A DNA stretch of 62,380 nucleotides, taken from positions 1 to 62,380 of the forward strand of contig JBBINX010000005.1 in the NCBI GenBank assembly GCA_037443685.1, read 5' to 3'. This stretch comes from JAHJRJ01 sp037443685 (GTDB taxonomy: Bacteria; Bacteroidota; Ignavibacteria; UBA10030; BY39). The stretch's first letter is position 1. Every line of letters starts with the position of its first letter. Of this stretch, positions 26,787 through 36,896 are shown in pieces. The notes beneath the pieces are model-generated. The model was not told the DNA's origin. It saw only the letters and a program-made list of their open reading frames with translations, and made no database searches. The translations under genes and the position numbers were made by a program.

Positions 26787-27170
26787 ATGGCAAACGAAAA
26801 TAACAAAACAGCCAAAGGCTTACTGATTGGATTTTTAGCTGGTACAGTCGTAGGTGCAGTGGTAGCGTTGCTATATGCCCCAAAACCTGGCAAAGAACTG
26901 CGTGCAGATATTAAACAAAAAGCAGGTGATCTCAAACACGACGCAGAAGAATATTTGAAAATTGCCAAACAAAAAGCCATCGATATCATTCACGAAGGGA
27001 AGCGTCAATCGGAGACATTAATAACTGACGCTAAAAATAAAGCCGCCACAATTTTAGCGGATGCAGAAAAATTGATAACGAACGTCCGAGATAAAACATC
27101 TGAAGAAGGGAAAAAGATTAAGGAAGCTGTTCAAGCTGGGGTAGAGGCATATAAAAAAGAAAAATCTTAA
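26787..27170 (+). CDS. YtxH domain-containing protein
   Basis: A 127-residue protein with an N-terminal Gly-rich TM helix (about 9-31; KGLLIGFLAGTVVGAVVALL) followed by the signature YAPKPGKELR and a long Lys/Ala/Glu-rich amphipathic helix (coiled-coil or apolipoprotein-like). YtxH-type proteins are small membrane-anchored stress-related proteins. It sits 40 bp before a DUF948/YtxG-like gene, as in the ytxG-ytxH pairing of other bacteria. Confidence 0.82.
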   Translation: MANENNKTAKGLLIGFLAGTVVGAVVALLYAPKPGKELRADIKQKAGDLKHDAEEYLKIAKQKAIDIIHEGKRQSETLITDAKNKAATILADAEKLITNVRDKTSEEGKKIKEAVQAGVEAYKKEKS

Positions 27171-27210
27171 AAAAGAGGTTTCCGGTTAAAAAAAACAAGG
27201 AGAAAATAGT

Positions 27211-27597
27211 GTGGGAACAGTATTAATAGTCGTTCAGATTGTTGCCTTTTTAGGTATTGCAATTTTAGCAGTAGCTTTAATCATCTTAATTAAACAGATT
27301 TTGGTGTCAGCTCGGTCCATCGAAAAAGACATCAATACAATAATAACAAAAGCATCACCTGTATTCGATAATCTAGCTGAGACTAGTAAAAGAATAAATG
27401 GTGTTACCGAAAATATCGAAAAACATATCGACGGAGTTCTTTATTCTATTAATTCTGTAAAAACAATTTCAGATGATATAGTCGATTTTGAAAAACGACT
27501 AAAACAAAAAATCGAAGAACCGGTTTTTGAAGCTGTCAGTTTTATTACTGCAATTGTAAAAGGGATTACCGCTTTTCTAGAGCGCCTTCGCAGATAA
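27211..27597 (+). CDS. DUF948 (YtxG-like) membrane protein
   Basis: A 128-residue protein with a GTG start preceded by AAGGAG. A single TM helix at about 4-27 is followed by a long helical region with heptad character (SARSIEKDINTIITKASPVF, then a longer segment around NGVTENIEKHIDGVLYSINS) and a second hydrophobic stretch near the C-terminus. This matches the DUF948/YtxG pattern. It is paired with the YtxH-like gene and probably co-transcribed. The function of the pair is unknown. Confidence 0.7.
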   Translation: MGTVLIVVQIVAFLGIAILAVALIILIKQILVSARSIEKDINTIITKASPVFDNLAETSKRINGVTENIEKHIDGVLYSINSVKTISDDIVDFEKRLKQKIEEPVFEAVSFITAIVKGITAFLERLRR

Positions 27598-27670
27598 ATT
27601 AGAATTATTGTACTTTCAAATATATTTATTTACTCATAACCATTATCAATAAAGGAGATTTTATTATTAT

Positions 27671-29767
27671 ATGAAGGAATATACTCCGGACGTTATTCGG
27701 AATGTGGCTCTAATCGGGCACGGAAATTCTGGTAAGACGTCGTTTGCAGAAGCTATGTTGTTCACTGCAGGAACAACAAACAGATTAGGAAAAATAGAAG
27801 ATTCAAATACCGTCTCGGATTTCCAGCCTGACGAGATCGAAAGAAAAATTTCTATCAGCACATCCTTGCTGCACGTCGATTGGAAAAGTGTTAAAATCAA
27901 TGTTTTAGATACACCCGGTTATTCTGATTTTACCGGTGAGGTTAAATGTGGATTGAAAGTTGTTGATACAGCTTTAATATTTTTAAAAGCAGTGGAAGGA
28001 CTCGAAGTCGGTACTGAAACCGTGTGGGGGTACACTAAAGAATTTAATAATCCGGCAGTTTTTCTCGTAAATAAATTAGACAACGAAAACGCCAATTTCG
28101 AAAAGACAGTTCGAGCCGCTCAAGAACGATTCGGACAAGATGTTATTCCCATACAATTTCCGGCAAAACAAGGGCTTGGCTTCGAAGAAATTGTAGATGT
28201 GTTACGAATGAAGCTGTTGAAATATAACCGCGACGGTAAAGGAAAATACATCGAAGCCGAAATTCCTTCTGAATTAAAATCGAAAGCTGATGAATATCGT
28301 TCCTTATTGATCGAAAAAATAGCTGAGACGGATGAAAGTTTACTGAATTTATTTTTTGAAAACGGCTCACTAAACGAGAAAGAAATTAATATCGGACTAA
28401 AGGTTGCGGTTCGTGATCGTAAGATATTTCCATTACTTTGTTGTTCGGCTACACATTTAATTGGGATTGCATCCGTAATGGATTTTATAGCGGAAGTTTG
28501 CCCAAATCCAAAAGATATGGGTGATGTTGCTGGTTTAGTCTCAGGAACAACAAATAGTCAAGTTATTAAACCCGATCCAAATGGGCCACCTGTAATGTTC
28601 GTGTTTAAAACTTTATCAGAATCACATTTAGGAGAATTATCGTTCTTCCGTGTTTATTCCGGAATTGTATCACCCGGTCTCGATATGATTAATCAATCCA
28701 ATGGAAAATTTGAAAGGTTGAGTCAGCTTTATATTCTAAACGGACGTGAAAGGAAAGAGGTTACAAAGCTCTATTGTTGTGATATCGGTGCTGCTGTGAA
28801 GTTGAAAGATACTCATACTAACAACACGTTGACTGCAAAAACATTTCCGGTTGTAATACCCGAAATTAAATTTCCAGAACCGGTAATTAGTATGGCAATC
28901 GTATCTAAAGCAAAAGGGGATGAAGATAAAATAGCGAATGGGTTGCACACATTTCATGCTGAAGACCTAACTTTCTTAGTTAAGGTTGACCCAGAATTGC
29001 GCCAGACAGTAGCTAGCGGACAAGGAGAATTGCATCTTACAATAATTTCAAAAAGATTAAAAGCACGTTATGGGGTAGATGTCGAATTAACCGAACCCAA
29101 AATTCCGTATCGTGAAACTATAAAAGGTGTATGTAAAGAGTCCGAATACAAGCATAAAAAGCAAAGTGGAGGTAGAGGACAATTCGGTCATGTTTTACTG
29201 AAAATTGAACCAAAGCCGCGTGGAGAAGGGTTTGAATTTGAAGATGCCATTGTTGGTGGTGTTGTCCCTGGCAGATTTATCCCCGCAGTCGAAAAGGGTA
29301 TTATCGAGGCAATGGAAAACGGTGTGGTCGCTGGTTACAAGGTAGTTGACGTAAAAGTAACTTTATTCTACGGTTCTTATCATACTGTTGATTCTGATGA
29401 ACATTCGTTTAAAATTGCCGGACGTATGGGCTTCAAAAAAGGTTTTAAAGAGGCAAAACCTACAATATTAGAACCGATTTACGAAATAGAAGTTACTGTC
29501 CCCGAAGACTATATGGGCGATGTTATGGGTGATATCTCCAGCAGAAGAGGTAAGATCCTCGGGATGGAATCAGAAGGACATAATCAAATTATTAAAGCTT
29601 TGGTTCCCCTGAAAGAATTATATCGCTATTCTACAACTCTGAGATCAATGACGCAGGGTCGCGGTATTCACAAACAAAAATTTTCTTACTACGAAGAAGT
29701 ACCCAGAGAAATTCAAGATAAGATTATTTCAGACTACGAAAAGAGCAAAATAGGAGAAGAGGAATAA
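27671..29767 (+). CDS. Elongation factor G paralogue (EF-G-2-like)
   Basis: A 698-residue translational GTPase with all EF-G domains. G1 is GHGNSGKTS (not GHIDAGKTT), G3 is DTPGYSDF with Tyr where standard EF-G has the catalytic His, and G4 is NKLD. Domains IV-V are present (FGHVLLKIEPKPRG, MGDVMGDISSRRGKILGME). The unusual G1 and G3 motifs mark the EF-G-2/FusA2-type subfamily, whose members are often weak translocases with other or backup roles. AAGGAG lies 13 nt before the ATG. The HIT gene follows 6 bp later. Confidence 0.86.
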   Translation: MKEYTPDVIRNVALIGHGNSGKTSFAEAMLFTAGTTNRLGKIEDSNTVSDFQPDEIERKISISTSLLHVDWKSVKINVLDTPGYSDFTGEVKCGLKVVDTALIFLKAVEGLEVGTETVWGYTKEFNNPAVFLVNKLDNENANFEKTVRAAQERFGQDVIPIQFPAKQGLGFEEIVDVLRMKLLKYNRDGKGKYIEAEIPSELKSKADEYRSLLIEKIAETDESLLNLFFENGSLNEKEINIGLKVAVRDRKIFPLLCCSATHLIGIASVMDFIAEVCPNPKDMGDVAGLVSGTTNSQVIKPDPNGPPVMFVFKTLSESHLGELSFFRVYSGIVSPGLDMINQSNGKFERLSQLYILNGRERKEVTKLYCCDIGAAVKLKDTHTNNTLTAKTFPVVIPEIKFPEPVISMAIVSKAKGDEDKIANGLHTFHAEDLTFLVKVDPELRQTVASGQGELHLTIISKRLKARYGVDVELTEPKIPYRETIKGVCKESEYKHKKQSGGRGQFGHVLLKIEPKPRGEGFEFEDAIVGGVVPGRFIPAVEKGIIEAMENGVVAGYKVVDVKVTLFYGSYHTVDSDEHSFKIAGRMGFKKGFKEAKPTILEPIYEIEVTVPEDYMGDVMGDISSRRGKILGMESEGHNQIIKALVPLKELYRYSTTLRSMTQGRGIHKQKFSYYEEVPREIQDKIISDYEKSKIGEEE

Positions 29768-29773
29768 CGTATT

Positions 29774-30265
29774 ATGCAAAGGATGTTTTCACCCTGGCGC
29801 TCTAAATATATAGCATCATTTTCAGAAGAACCGTCTAGTGAATGCATCCTTTGTAAAGCATATCAACAAATTTCTGAGAATGAAGACTATGTTGTTACAA
29901 GAGGAAAATGTTGCTATGTAGTTATGAATCTGTATCCATATAATAGCGGACACTTAATGGTAGTCCCTTATCGACATTTCTCAAATTTTACAGACCTAAC
30001 CGATGAGGAGTCTCTGGAAATAATGTCTTTACTTAAAAAGATGTCGTGGGCGTTGGACGAGATATTAAAACCTGACGGATACAATATCGGGTCGAACATC
30101 GGTAGGAGTGCAGGGGCTGGGATAGACGATCATATACATTTTCATATCCTACCGCGGTGGAACGGCGATACTAATTTCATGCCCATACTAGCAGATACTA
30201 AATTGATTTCAGAAGATATCCGGGATACATTGATGAAGTTACGAAAGTTATTAGCTGCTGAATAA
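29774..30265 (+). CDS. HIT family hydrolase
   Basis: A 163-residue protein of the histidine-triad superfamily. The catalytic triad is HIHFHILPRW near residue 120, with NLYPYNSGHLMVVPYRH before it and an N-terminal zinc-binding pair CILC at about 23-26. The opening (FSPWRSKYI) is typical of the bacterial HIT group related to diadenosine tetraphosphate phosphorylases and hydrolases. It acts on nucleotidyl bonds; the exact substrate is not readable. It begins 6 bp after the EF-G paralogue. Confidence 0.9.
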   Translation: MQRMFSPWRSKYIASFSEEPSSECILCKAYQQISENEDYVVTRGKCCYVVMNLYPYNSGHLMVVPYRHFSNFTDLTDEESLEIMSLLKKMSWALDEILKPDGYNIGSNIGRSAGAGIDDHIHFHILPRWNGDTNFMPILADTKLISEDIRDTLMKLRKLLAAE

Positions 30266-30273
30266 ATCGTTTT

Positions 30274-31680
30274 ATGAATTCCCATCAAATATCATCAAAT
30301 CTATCGTTCGGAAAAGTAGATGCTGAAACTGACGATAAACTATCGGATTGCTTTATTGGAACCGATTTATTGAAGCAAGCTCTGCAACCTCATCATACAT
30401 TGCTTTTAGTGGGGAAGGGTTCTGGTTAACGTGCTATTTTTCGTTTACTATCTCGAGACACTTTTCGCTTGAATAATCTTCTTCAAAATCGATTTGAAGA
30501 AATTTATAGTATTCCAGCATATGGCATCGACAGTGACGAATATCTAACATATGCTGAGATCCAAGAAAGAAATCCACAAACGATTGACGATTTTAAATAT
30601 CTGTGGCAACTTTATTTCGGATTAAAAGTAGCAACCATCATCGCAAATTGTCCGCGTGTGCGTAGTAGGGTTTCCCAAAATAAATCGGATAATACTAAAG
30701 CGTACTTCAAAAGTTTATTAAATATTTTAGGAGATGCCGGACTATATAACACAAGCGAATATTCATCTAAGGTTCAAAAAAAGATAAATGATATATTATC
30801 ATTCTCCAAGCACACAACTGTTACAACAACTGCTGAAAAAGGTAGAATTCTTTCAACAAGTTATTCGGGTAAGTCTGCCTTAAATATTATTTCGTTGATT
30901 GATTTAGTAGATAAAATACTGAAAGAAACTAAGGCTTAACTTGGATATTGGTCGATTAAATCGATCTACTATATTAAGATAATCTTGTTCGAAGAAAAAA
31001 TGCAATCACTGATTTAGTGCAATTATTGATTGACTACAATCCTAGATTTACAAAGATCAACATAAAAGTATTTATGCGAATTGATATTTATAAACAATTG
31101 CAGATTGTTAATAAATCGCACTTTATCAGTTTAACAATAGAGTTAAGATGGAGTGAAAATTTGTTAATAAAAATGTTGGTAATGAGGGCAGCGCCTGAGC
31201 GCATCTTCAAATTATTCTGCTAAGAAATTTCCCCCCAAAAATCTAGATGTTACTCGTACCATTTCTGCGCTCGATGAATTTATATTCCGAATCTTTTATA
31301 CGATTTATGAACAGAATATGAGCAGTAGATTTAATAATGTATCACCAACTCACACGTGGATTACAAATCATATAATTGAAGGCTTAGGAATGCTCTACCC
31401 TGCGAAATAATACACTTGGGTAACCAGGTGGGTCCAAAAACAAAAATTCGTCAAAAGCATGTTACTCCCCAAACCTTTCCAATACAATTTTAACTAAAGT
31501 TATATCCAGTCACTCGTCTATCTCGACAAAGGAATATCAGGCTTTCAAAAAAGTACGAAATTATGTTGAGTGAAGCATTGTATTTAAAATGTTTAATTGA
31601 CAAATCAATATATAAATTCAAAATATCAATTGAATACCCCAAAGCAGCAGAGAGAGTCTAACATATATATTATTCTAGAA
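30274..31680 (+). pseudogene. Sll1717-family P-loop ATPase, broken
   Basis: The frame opens at 30274, and residues about 46-52 (LLVGKGSG) lead into the Walker A, but the codon expected for the catalytic Lys is TAA (30427-30429). The same frame then runs on to 30939 (RAIFRLLSRDTFRLN onward). A further match continues in another frame at 31017-31223, where IKVFMRIDIYKQ and VNKSHFISLTIELRWSE parallel the conserved late region of Sll1717-type ATPases, and fragments such as HTWITNHIIEGLG (31351-31389) and SEALYLKCLIDKSIY follow. One nonsense mutation and several frameshifts break it. Members of this family are large ATPases of unclear role, some near defence genes. The family call rests on my recall of the motif order. 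Confidence 0.72.
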
Positions 31681-31788
31681 ATAATTTCATCACCCAAATT
31701 TTAATAAAAGGGTCTGAACTATCTATGCAAAAATAATTGGCATTTCTTTATCAATATTTATATATTTTTATTAGCAAACGAGTTAAAT

Positions 31789-33462
31789 ATGAAAAGGAAA
31801 ATAATCTACATTTTAATTTTAGTGGCCATCTTATCAATGGTCGTTTATCACATCTTCATAACCGATAGAAAGGTACATATGTTATTGATTAACGGAAACA
31901 TATACACAGGCAACAATACTAATCAGGTTGTGCAAGCGATAGCGATAAAGGGGGGAGAAATAATCGGATTAGGAAGTACGCAGGAGGTTGTACAAAAATA
32001 TAAAAGCGATAACCTTATAGATTTAAAAGGCAAAACAGTCATTCCCGGATTAATAGATTCTCATGCACACATGTTTGGTTTTGGTCAGATGCTAAATTCA
32101 ATTATGTTAGTCGGAATAACTTCGGTCGAAGATATAGCAGAAAAAATTCAAGCTAAAGCAGCAAACACTCCTGCGGGTGAATGGATTTACGGACGCGGCT
32201 GGGATCAAACACTTTGGATTGATAAAAGCTTTCCGACTAAAGATATTCTCGACAAAGCATCTCCAAATAACCCTGTGATATTAGGTAGAATTGACGGACA
32301 CGCTATCTGGGTTAATCAGAAAGCAATGGATGTTGCTGGAATTTCGGACGCAACACCCGATCCTGATGGTGGTAAAATCTTGAAAGACGAAAAAGGTAAC
32401 CCGATAGGCATTTTTATAGATAACGCAACTGACTTGATAAAAAAAGTATTCCCACAACCTTCGGATATTGAAACGGAAAATTGTATTCTTTTAGCACAAA
32501 AAGAATGTATAGAAGCTGGTTTGACAGAAGTCCACGATATGGGATTGAATTCTCAAACCATACGTGTATATAAAAAATTGGCAGACGAAAAGAAACTCCG
32601 ACTTCGTATCTACGGAGCTATCGATGCTCCAAGTGAAACGTGGGCAGAGATGTATCAGAATGGACCGATTATCGGTTATAGCGATGATATGCTAACAATT
32701 CGAGCTGTGAAAATGTACGTAGATGGAGCGCTTGGTTCGAGAGGTGCAGCTCTCATTGAAGATTATTCGGACGATGCAGGTAATCGCGGATTAACAATAT
32801 TGAGTGATAGTGAAATGGAAAAAATTGGTATGCAAGCAATTGATCACGGTTTCCAAGTTTGTACACATGCGATAGGCGACAGGGCGAATCATATTGTTTT
32901 AAATTTGTATGAAAAGCTACTCAATAAAAGTAAAAAAACTGATTTACGTTTACGTATCGAACACGCTCAAGTTCTTACTCTTACCGACATCCCCAGATTC
33001 AAATCCTTAGGTATAATCCCGAGTATGCAACCAATTCACGCTACCTCAGATATGGATTGGGCGGAATCTCGTTTAGGTCCAGATCGGATTAAAGGGGCTT
33101 ATGCTTGGAAATCTTTGATTCAAACGGGAGTAGTCATACCTGCCGGGTCTGATTTTCCGAATGATATTATGCAGCCATTATGGGGATTTTATGCAGAAAT
33201 CACTCGCACCGATCAAAATGGTTACCCCAAGGGTGGTTGGTATTCGCAAGAATGTTTGAGTCGAGATGAAGCTTTAAAATCGTACACTTTGTGGGCTGCT
33301 TATTCATCTTTCCGAGAGAACAAAAAGGGAACTATCGAAATTGGAAAGTATGCCGACCTTACAATCTTATCTAAAGATATATTGAAAATCCCTCCTGAAG
33401 AAATTTTAACAACTGAAATCGAGTTGACAATCATCGATGGCAACATAGTTTTCTCAAAATAA
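31789..33462 (+). CDS. YtcJ-like amidohydrolase (amidohydrolase_3)
   Basis: A 557-residue metal-dependent hydrolase with an N-terminal membrane anchor or signal (about 4-22). The metal site begins with the HAH pair at 92-94 in PGLIDSHAHMFGFG; the late metal-binding regions include VCTHAIGDRAN and RIEHAQVLT, and the C-terminal composite domain returns with GTIEIGKYADLTIL. YtcJ-like enzymes deacylate or hydrolyse amide or related bonds; the substrate is unknown. It lies after a decayed ATPase and before leuS with its own spacing, so it is probably a separate unit. AT-rich DNA upstream contains no clear promoter. Confidence 0.85.
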   Translation: MKRKIIYILILVAILSMVVYHIFITDRKVHMLLINGNIYTGNNTNQVVQAIAIKGGEIIGLGSTQEVVQKYKSDNLIDLKGKTVIPGLIDSHAHMFGFGQMLNSIMLVGITSVEDIAEKIQAKAANTPAGEWIYGRGWDQTLWIDKSFPTKDILDKASPNNPVILGRIDGHAIWVNQKAMDVAGISDATPDPDGGKILKDEKGNPIGIFIDNATDLIKKVFPQPSDIETENCILLAQKECIEAGLTEVHDMGLNSQTIRVYKKLADEKKLRLRIYGAIDAPSETWAEMYQNGPIIGYSDDMLTIRAVKMYVDGALGSRGAALIEDYSDDAGNRGLTILSDSEMEKIGMQAIDHGFQVCTHAIGDRANHIVLNLYEKLLNKSKKTDLRLRIEHAQVLTLTDIPRFKSLGIIPSMQPIHATSDMDWAESRLGPDRIKGAYAWKSLIQTGVVIPAGSDFPNDIMQPLWGFYAEITRTDQNGYPKGGWYSQECLSRDEALKSYTLWAAYSSFRENKKGTIEIGKYADLTILSKDILKIPPEEILTTEIELTIIDGNIVFSK

Positions 33463-33552
33463 TTTTACTCAATATCGATTATTTGATTATTCGATGTGAA
33501 TTCATTAATTTATCCCATCTATTGTGAATAAAATTTTTAATTTAGAGAAAGT

Positions 33553-36075
33553 ATGTATTATCCATTTAAGGAAATTGAGAAGAAGTGGCAAAAATATTGG
33601 GATGAAAACGAAACATTTAAAGTTAATGAAGATCGACATAAACCCAAGTATTATATCTTAGATATGTTCCCATATCCATCTGGGTCTGGTTTGCACGTCG
33701 GACATCCAGAAGGTTACACTGCTACGGATATCATCACGCGTTACAAAAGAATGAACGGCTTCAACGTATTGCATCCTATGGGGTGGGATGCATTCGGTTT
33801 ACCGGCTGAACGCTATGCGATGCAGACCGGAATACATCCAAGTATCACTACGCAACAAAACATTTCAACATTTAAACGCCAGATAAAAATGTTAGGGTTA
33901 TCTTACGATTGGACGCGCGAAGTTAATACAACTGACCCCCAATATTACAAATGGACGCAATGGATATTTTTACAAATCTATAATTCGTGGTTCGATAGGA
34001 AAAGTAACACAGCACGAAACATTTCAGAGCTTCCAATTCCCGTGGGATTATCCGAAAAACAGAAATACGAATTCATATCAAAACATCGCCTTGCATATTT
34101 AGCAGAAATGCCTGTAAACTGGTGTGCGGAGTTAGGAACGGTTTTGGCAAACGAGGAAGTTGGTGAATGGGTGGAAAAAGGATATACCGTCGAACGAAAA
34201 ATGATGCGTCAATGGATGCTTAGAATTACTGAATATGCTGACCGGTTATTACAAGACCTTGATGATTTAGATTGGTCGCACAGTATCAAAGAGATGCAGC
34301 GAAACTGGATTGGGAAATCGGAAGGTGCGGAGATCCAATTTTTTCTAAAAGATTCTCAGGAGGCAATCAGAGTTTATACAACCAGGCCCGATACACTTTT
34401 TGGTGCAACCTACATGGTATTGGCTCCAGAACACAAACTCATAGATAAAATTACAACTATTGAATATATCGAAGATGTCGAAGAATATCGGAATCAAGCA
34501 AAGTTTAAAAGCGATATGGATCGTACGACATTAGAAAAAACAAAAACGGGTGTATTTACAGGTGCATATGCAATCAATCCTGCTACAAAGAATGAAATCC
34601 CCATCTGGGTCGCTGATTATGTATTGATTTCTTACGGTTCTGGAGCAATCATGGCTGTTCCAGGGCATGACCAACGCGATTACGAATATGCTAAAACTTT
34701 TAACTTACCGATTGTTGAAGTAGTATCGGGTGGCGATGTTAGTATCAAAGCTTACGAGGAAGAAGGAATAGCAGTCAACTCTGCAAATGATGAAGTCTCA
34801 ATTAATGGGCTTCCGACGAAGGAAGCAAAAGAAAAGATGGCTTGTTGGTTGGAAGATAAAAAGATTGGCAAGCGGATGATAAATTATAAATTACGCGACT
34901 GGCTTTTTTCGCGTCAACGTTATTGGGGTGAACCTTTCCCGCTCGTTTATGATGAAAATGGAACAGCATTTGCGTTATCCGAAGAAGAGTTACCGGTAGT
35001 TTTACCCGATGCATCATCGTACCAACCGAGCGGGACAGGAGAGTCACCGCTTGCGACCATAGAATCGTGGTTAAATTACTTTGACCCGAAGACTGGAAAA
35101 TGTTACCGGCGTGAGACACATACAATGCCACAATGGGCTGGTTCGTGCTGGTATTACCTTAGGTATATTGATCCCAAAAATGAACAAAATTTTTGTTCAA
35201 AGGAAAAAGAAAAATATTGGATGCCGGTGGATTTATACGTAGGCGGGGCAGAACACGCGGTACTTCACTTGCTCTATTCTCGATTTTGGCACAAAGTTCT
35301 TTACGATTTAGGACATGTAACCACAAAAGAACCGTTTAAACGTCTCGTGAATCAAGGGTTGATTTTAGGTGAAAACGGACAGAAGATGTCAAAATCTTTA
35401 GGGAATGTTGTAAATCCGGATGACGTGGTTAATAGCTATGGCGCCGATTCTCTACGGCTTTTCGAAATGTTCATTGGTCCATTGGAAGATGTAAAACCGT
35501 GGTCAACAAAAGGTGTGGAAGGAGTTTTCAGGTTCTTGAATCGTGTTTGGCGAATGTTTGTTGAGGAAGACGGTTCTTTGAGTAGGTCTATCAAAAATAT
35601 TCCGCTAACTGTTGAACAAGAACGAATTCTTAATCAAACGATTAAAAAAGTAAGTAATGATATAGAGACTTTGAATTTTAACACAGCAATTTCACAGATG
35701 ATGATCTTTGTAAACGAATTTTCAGGTTTAGCTGAAAGACCAAAATCAGCACTCGAAATTTTTATTAAGTTATTATCACCTTTCGCACCGCATATCGCAG
35801 AGGAGATCTGGCAGAAATTTGGAAACAATCGAACGCTTGCATTTGAAAATTGGCCCCAATATAATGAAGAAAAAACCAAAGATACTACTATCGAGATGGT
35901 AGTGCAAGTTAACGGAAAAATAAGAGCTCGTTTACAAATCCCAACGGATATGGAAGTGGAGTTCGTAAAAAACTTGGTGTTTGAAAATGAATCTGTTAAA
36001 AAATATCTTGAAGGTAAATACATCGCAAAGACGATTTTTGTAAAAAATAAGCTTTTTAATATCGTAGTTAAATAG
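33553..36075 (+). CDS. leuS: Leucine-tRNA ligase
   Basis: An 840-residue class I synthetase that charges tRNA-Leu. The HIGH-type motif is HVGH at 48-51 and the KMSKS motif is at 611-615. The CP1 editing domain lies between (TTRPDTLFGATYMVLAPEH, then AVPGHDQRDYEYA), and the C-terminal tRNA-binding part ends with MVVQVNGKIRARLQIP. Length and order match bacterial LeuRS. The start follows AGAAAG. Its stop (36073-36075) abuts the ATG of a glycosyltransferase with no gap, so the two are probably co-translated. Confidence 0.97.
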   Translation: MYYPFKEIEKKWQKYWDENETFKVNEDRHKPKYYILDMFPYPSGSGLHVGHPEGYTATDIITRYKRMNGFNVLHPMGWDAFGLPAERYAMQTGIHPSITTQQNISTFKRQIKMLGLSYDWTREVNTTDPQYYKWTQWIFLQIYNSWFDRKSNTARNISELPIPVGLSEKQKYEFISKHRLAYLAEMPVNWCAELGTVLANEEVGEWVEKGYTVERKMMRQWMLRITEYADRLLQDLDDLDWSHSIKEMQRNWIGKSEGAEIQFFLKDSQEAIRVYTTRPDTLFGATYMVLAPEHKLIDKITTIEYIEDVEEYRNQAKFKSDMDRTTLEKTKTGVFTGAYAINPATKNEIPIWVADYVLISYGSGAIMAVPGHDQRDYEYAKTFNLPIVEVVSGGDVSIKAYEEEGIAVNSANDEVSINGLPTKEAKEKMACWLEDKKIGKRMINYKLRDWLFSRQRYWGEPFPLVYDENGTAFALSEEELPVVLPDASSYQPSGTGESPLATIESWLNYFDPKTGKCYRRETHTMPQWAGSCWYYLRYIDPKNEQNFCSKEKEKYWMPVDLYVGGAEHAVLHLLYSRFWHKVLYDLGHVTTKEPFKRLVNQGLILGENGQKMSKSLGNVVNPDDVVNSYGADSLRLFEMFIGPLEDVKPWSTKGVEGVFRFLNRVWRMFVEEDGSLSRSIKNIPLTVEQERILNQTIKKVSNDIETLNFNTAISQMMIFVNEFSGLAERPKSALEIFIKLLSPFAPHIAEEIWQKFGNNRTLAFENWPQYNEEKTKDTTIEMVVQVNGKIRARLQIPTDMEVEFVKNLVFENESVKKYLEGKYIAKTIFVKNKLFNIVVK

Positions 36076-36888
36076 ATGAAACCCGATGCTACGTTAATAA
36101 TATCGGTCTATAATAAAGTACGTGAACTCGAATTAGTTTTAGCAGGTGTAAACCGGCAAACGTATAAAAATTTCGATATAATAATTGCTGACGATGGATC
36201 AGGGTTCGAAATGAAGCATTTTATCGAAAATTACAAAAATAAATTTCAAAATGAATTCAAGCATATTTGGCACGAAGATAAAGGTTTCCGGAAAAATAGA
36301 ATCTTGAATGAAGCTATAAAATCATCAGATTCCGATTATTTAATTTTTATAGATGGCGATTGTATTCCACATAAAAGTTTTATTCAGGCACATACTGAGG
36401 AGAGAGAAAATAAATGTGTTCTTTGTGGAAGCCGGGTTATGTTAAGTGAAAGTTATTCAACGGCGATTTCAACTGATTTTGTTCAAATGGGAAAATTGGA
36501 ACGAATAGATTTCAGATTGTTAGCTGATGCGATTCGGGGAAAAGCATCAAGATTGGAAGAGAGCATTAAAAGCGGTTTTCTAAAAAAAATTAATCAAAGA
36601 AAAATTAGTAGAATATTAGGTTCAAATTATTCTATCGAAAAGTCGTTGTTAAAAGAGATTAATGGTCTCGATGAAAGATACGAGGGACCCGGATTAGGAG
36701 AGGACTCTGATATTGAATTTAGGTTGGGTTTGCTCGGGGTAAAATTCAAATCGGTAAGGAATTATGCAATCTTATATCATTTATACCATCAAAAAACAGT
36801 AGAATTAGCTGAAAATTGGAAAATTTTTAACGAAACAAAACGTGCTAATTTACCAGTATGTACTAATGGTTTAGAAAAAATTACCTGA
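36076..36888 (+). CDS. Glycosyltransferase family 2 (GT-A fold, galactosyltransferase-type C-domain)
   Basis: A 270-residue cytoplasmic glycosyltransferase. The N-terminal GT-A core has LIISVYNKVRELELVLAG, ADDGSG and the metal-binding DGDC (about 94-97). The segment LKEINGLDERYEGPGLGEDS is the C-terminal catalytic/acceptor module seen in polysaccharide-type GT2 enzymes. ATG directly abuts the leuS stop. The O-antigen-ligase-like gene begins 8 bp after its stop, which places it in surface-polysaccharide assembly. Confidence 0.85.
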   Translation: MKPDATLIISVYNKVRELELVLAGVNRQTYKNFDIIIADDGSGFEMKHFIENYKNKFQNEFKHIWHEDKGFRKNRILNEAIKSSDSDYLIFIDGDCIPHKSFIQAHTEERENKCVLCGSRVMLSESYSTAISTDFVQMGKLERIDFRLLADAIRGKASRLEESIKSGFLKKINQRKISRILGSNYSIEKSLLKEINGLDERYEGPGLGEDSDIEFRLGLLGVKFKSVRNYAILYHLYHQKTVELAENWKIFNETKRANLPVCTNGLEKIT

Positions 36889-36896
36889 TCAATTGA

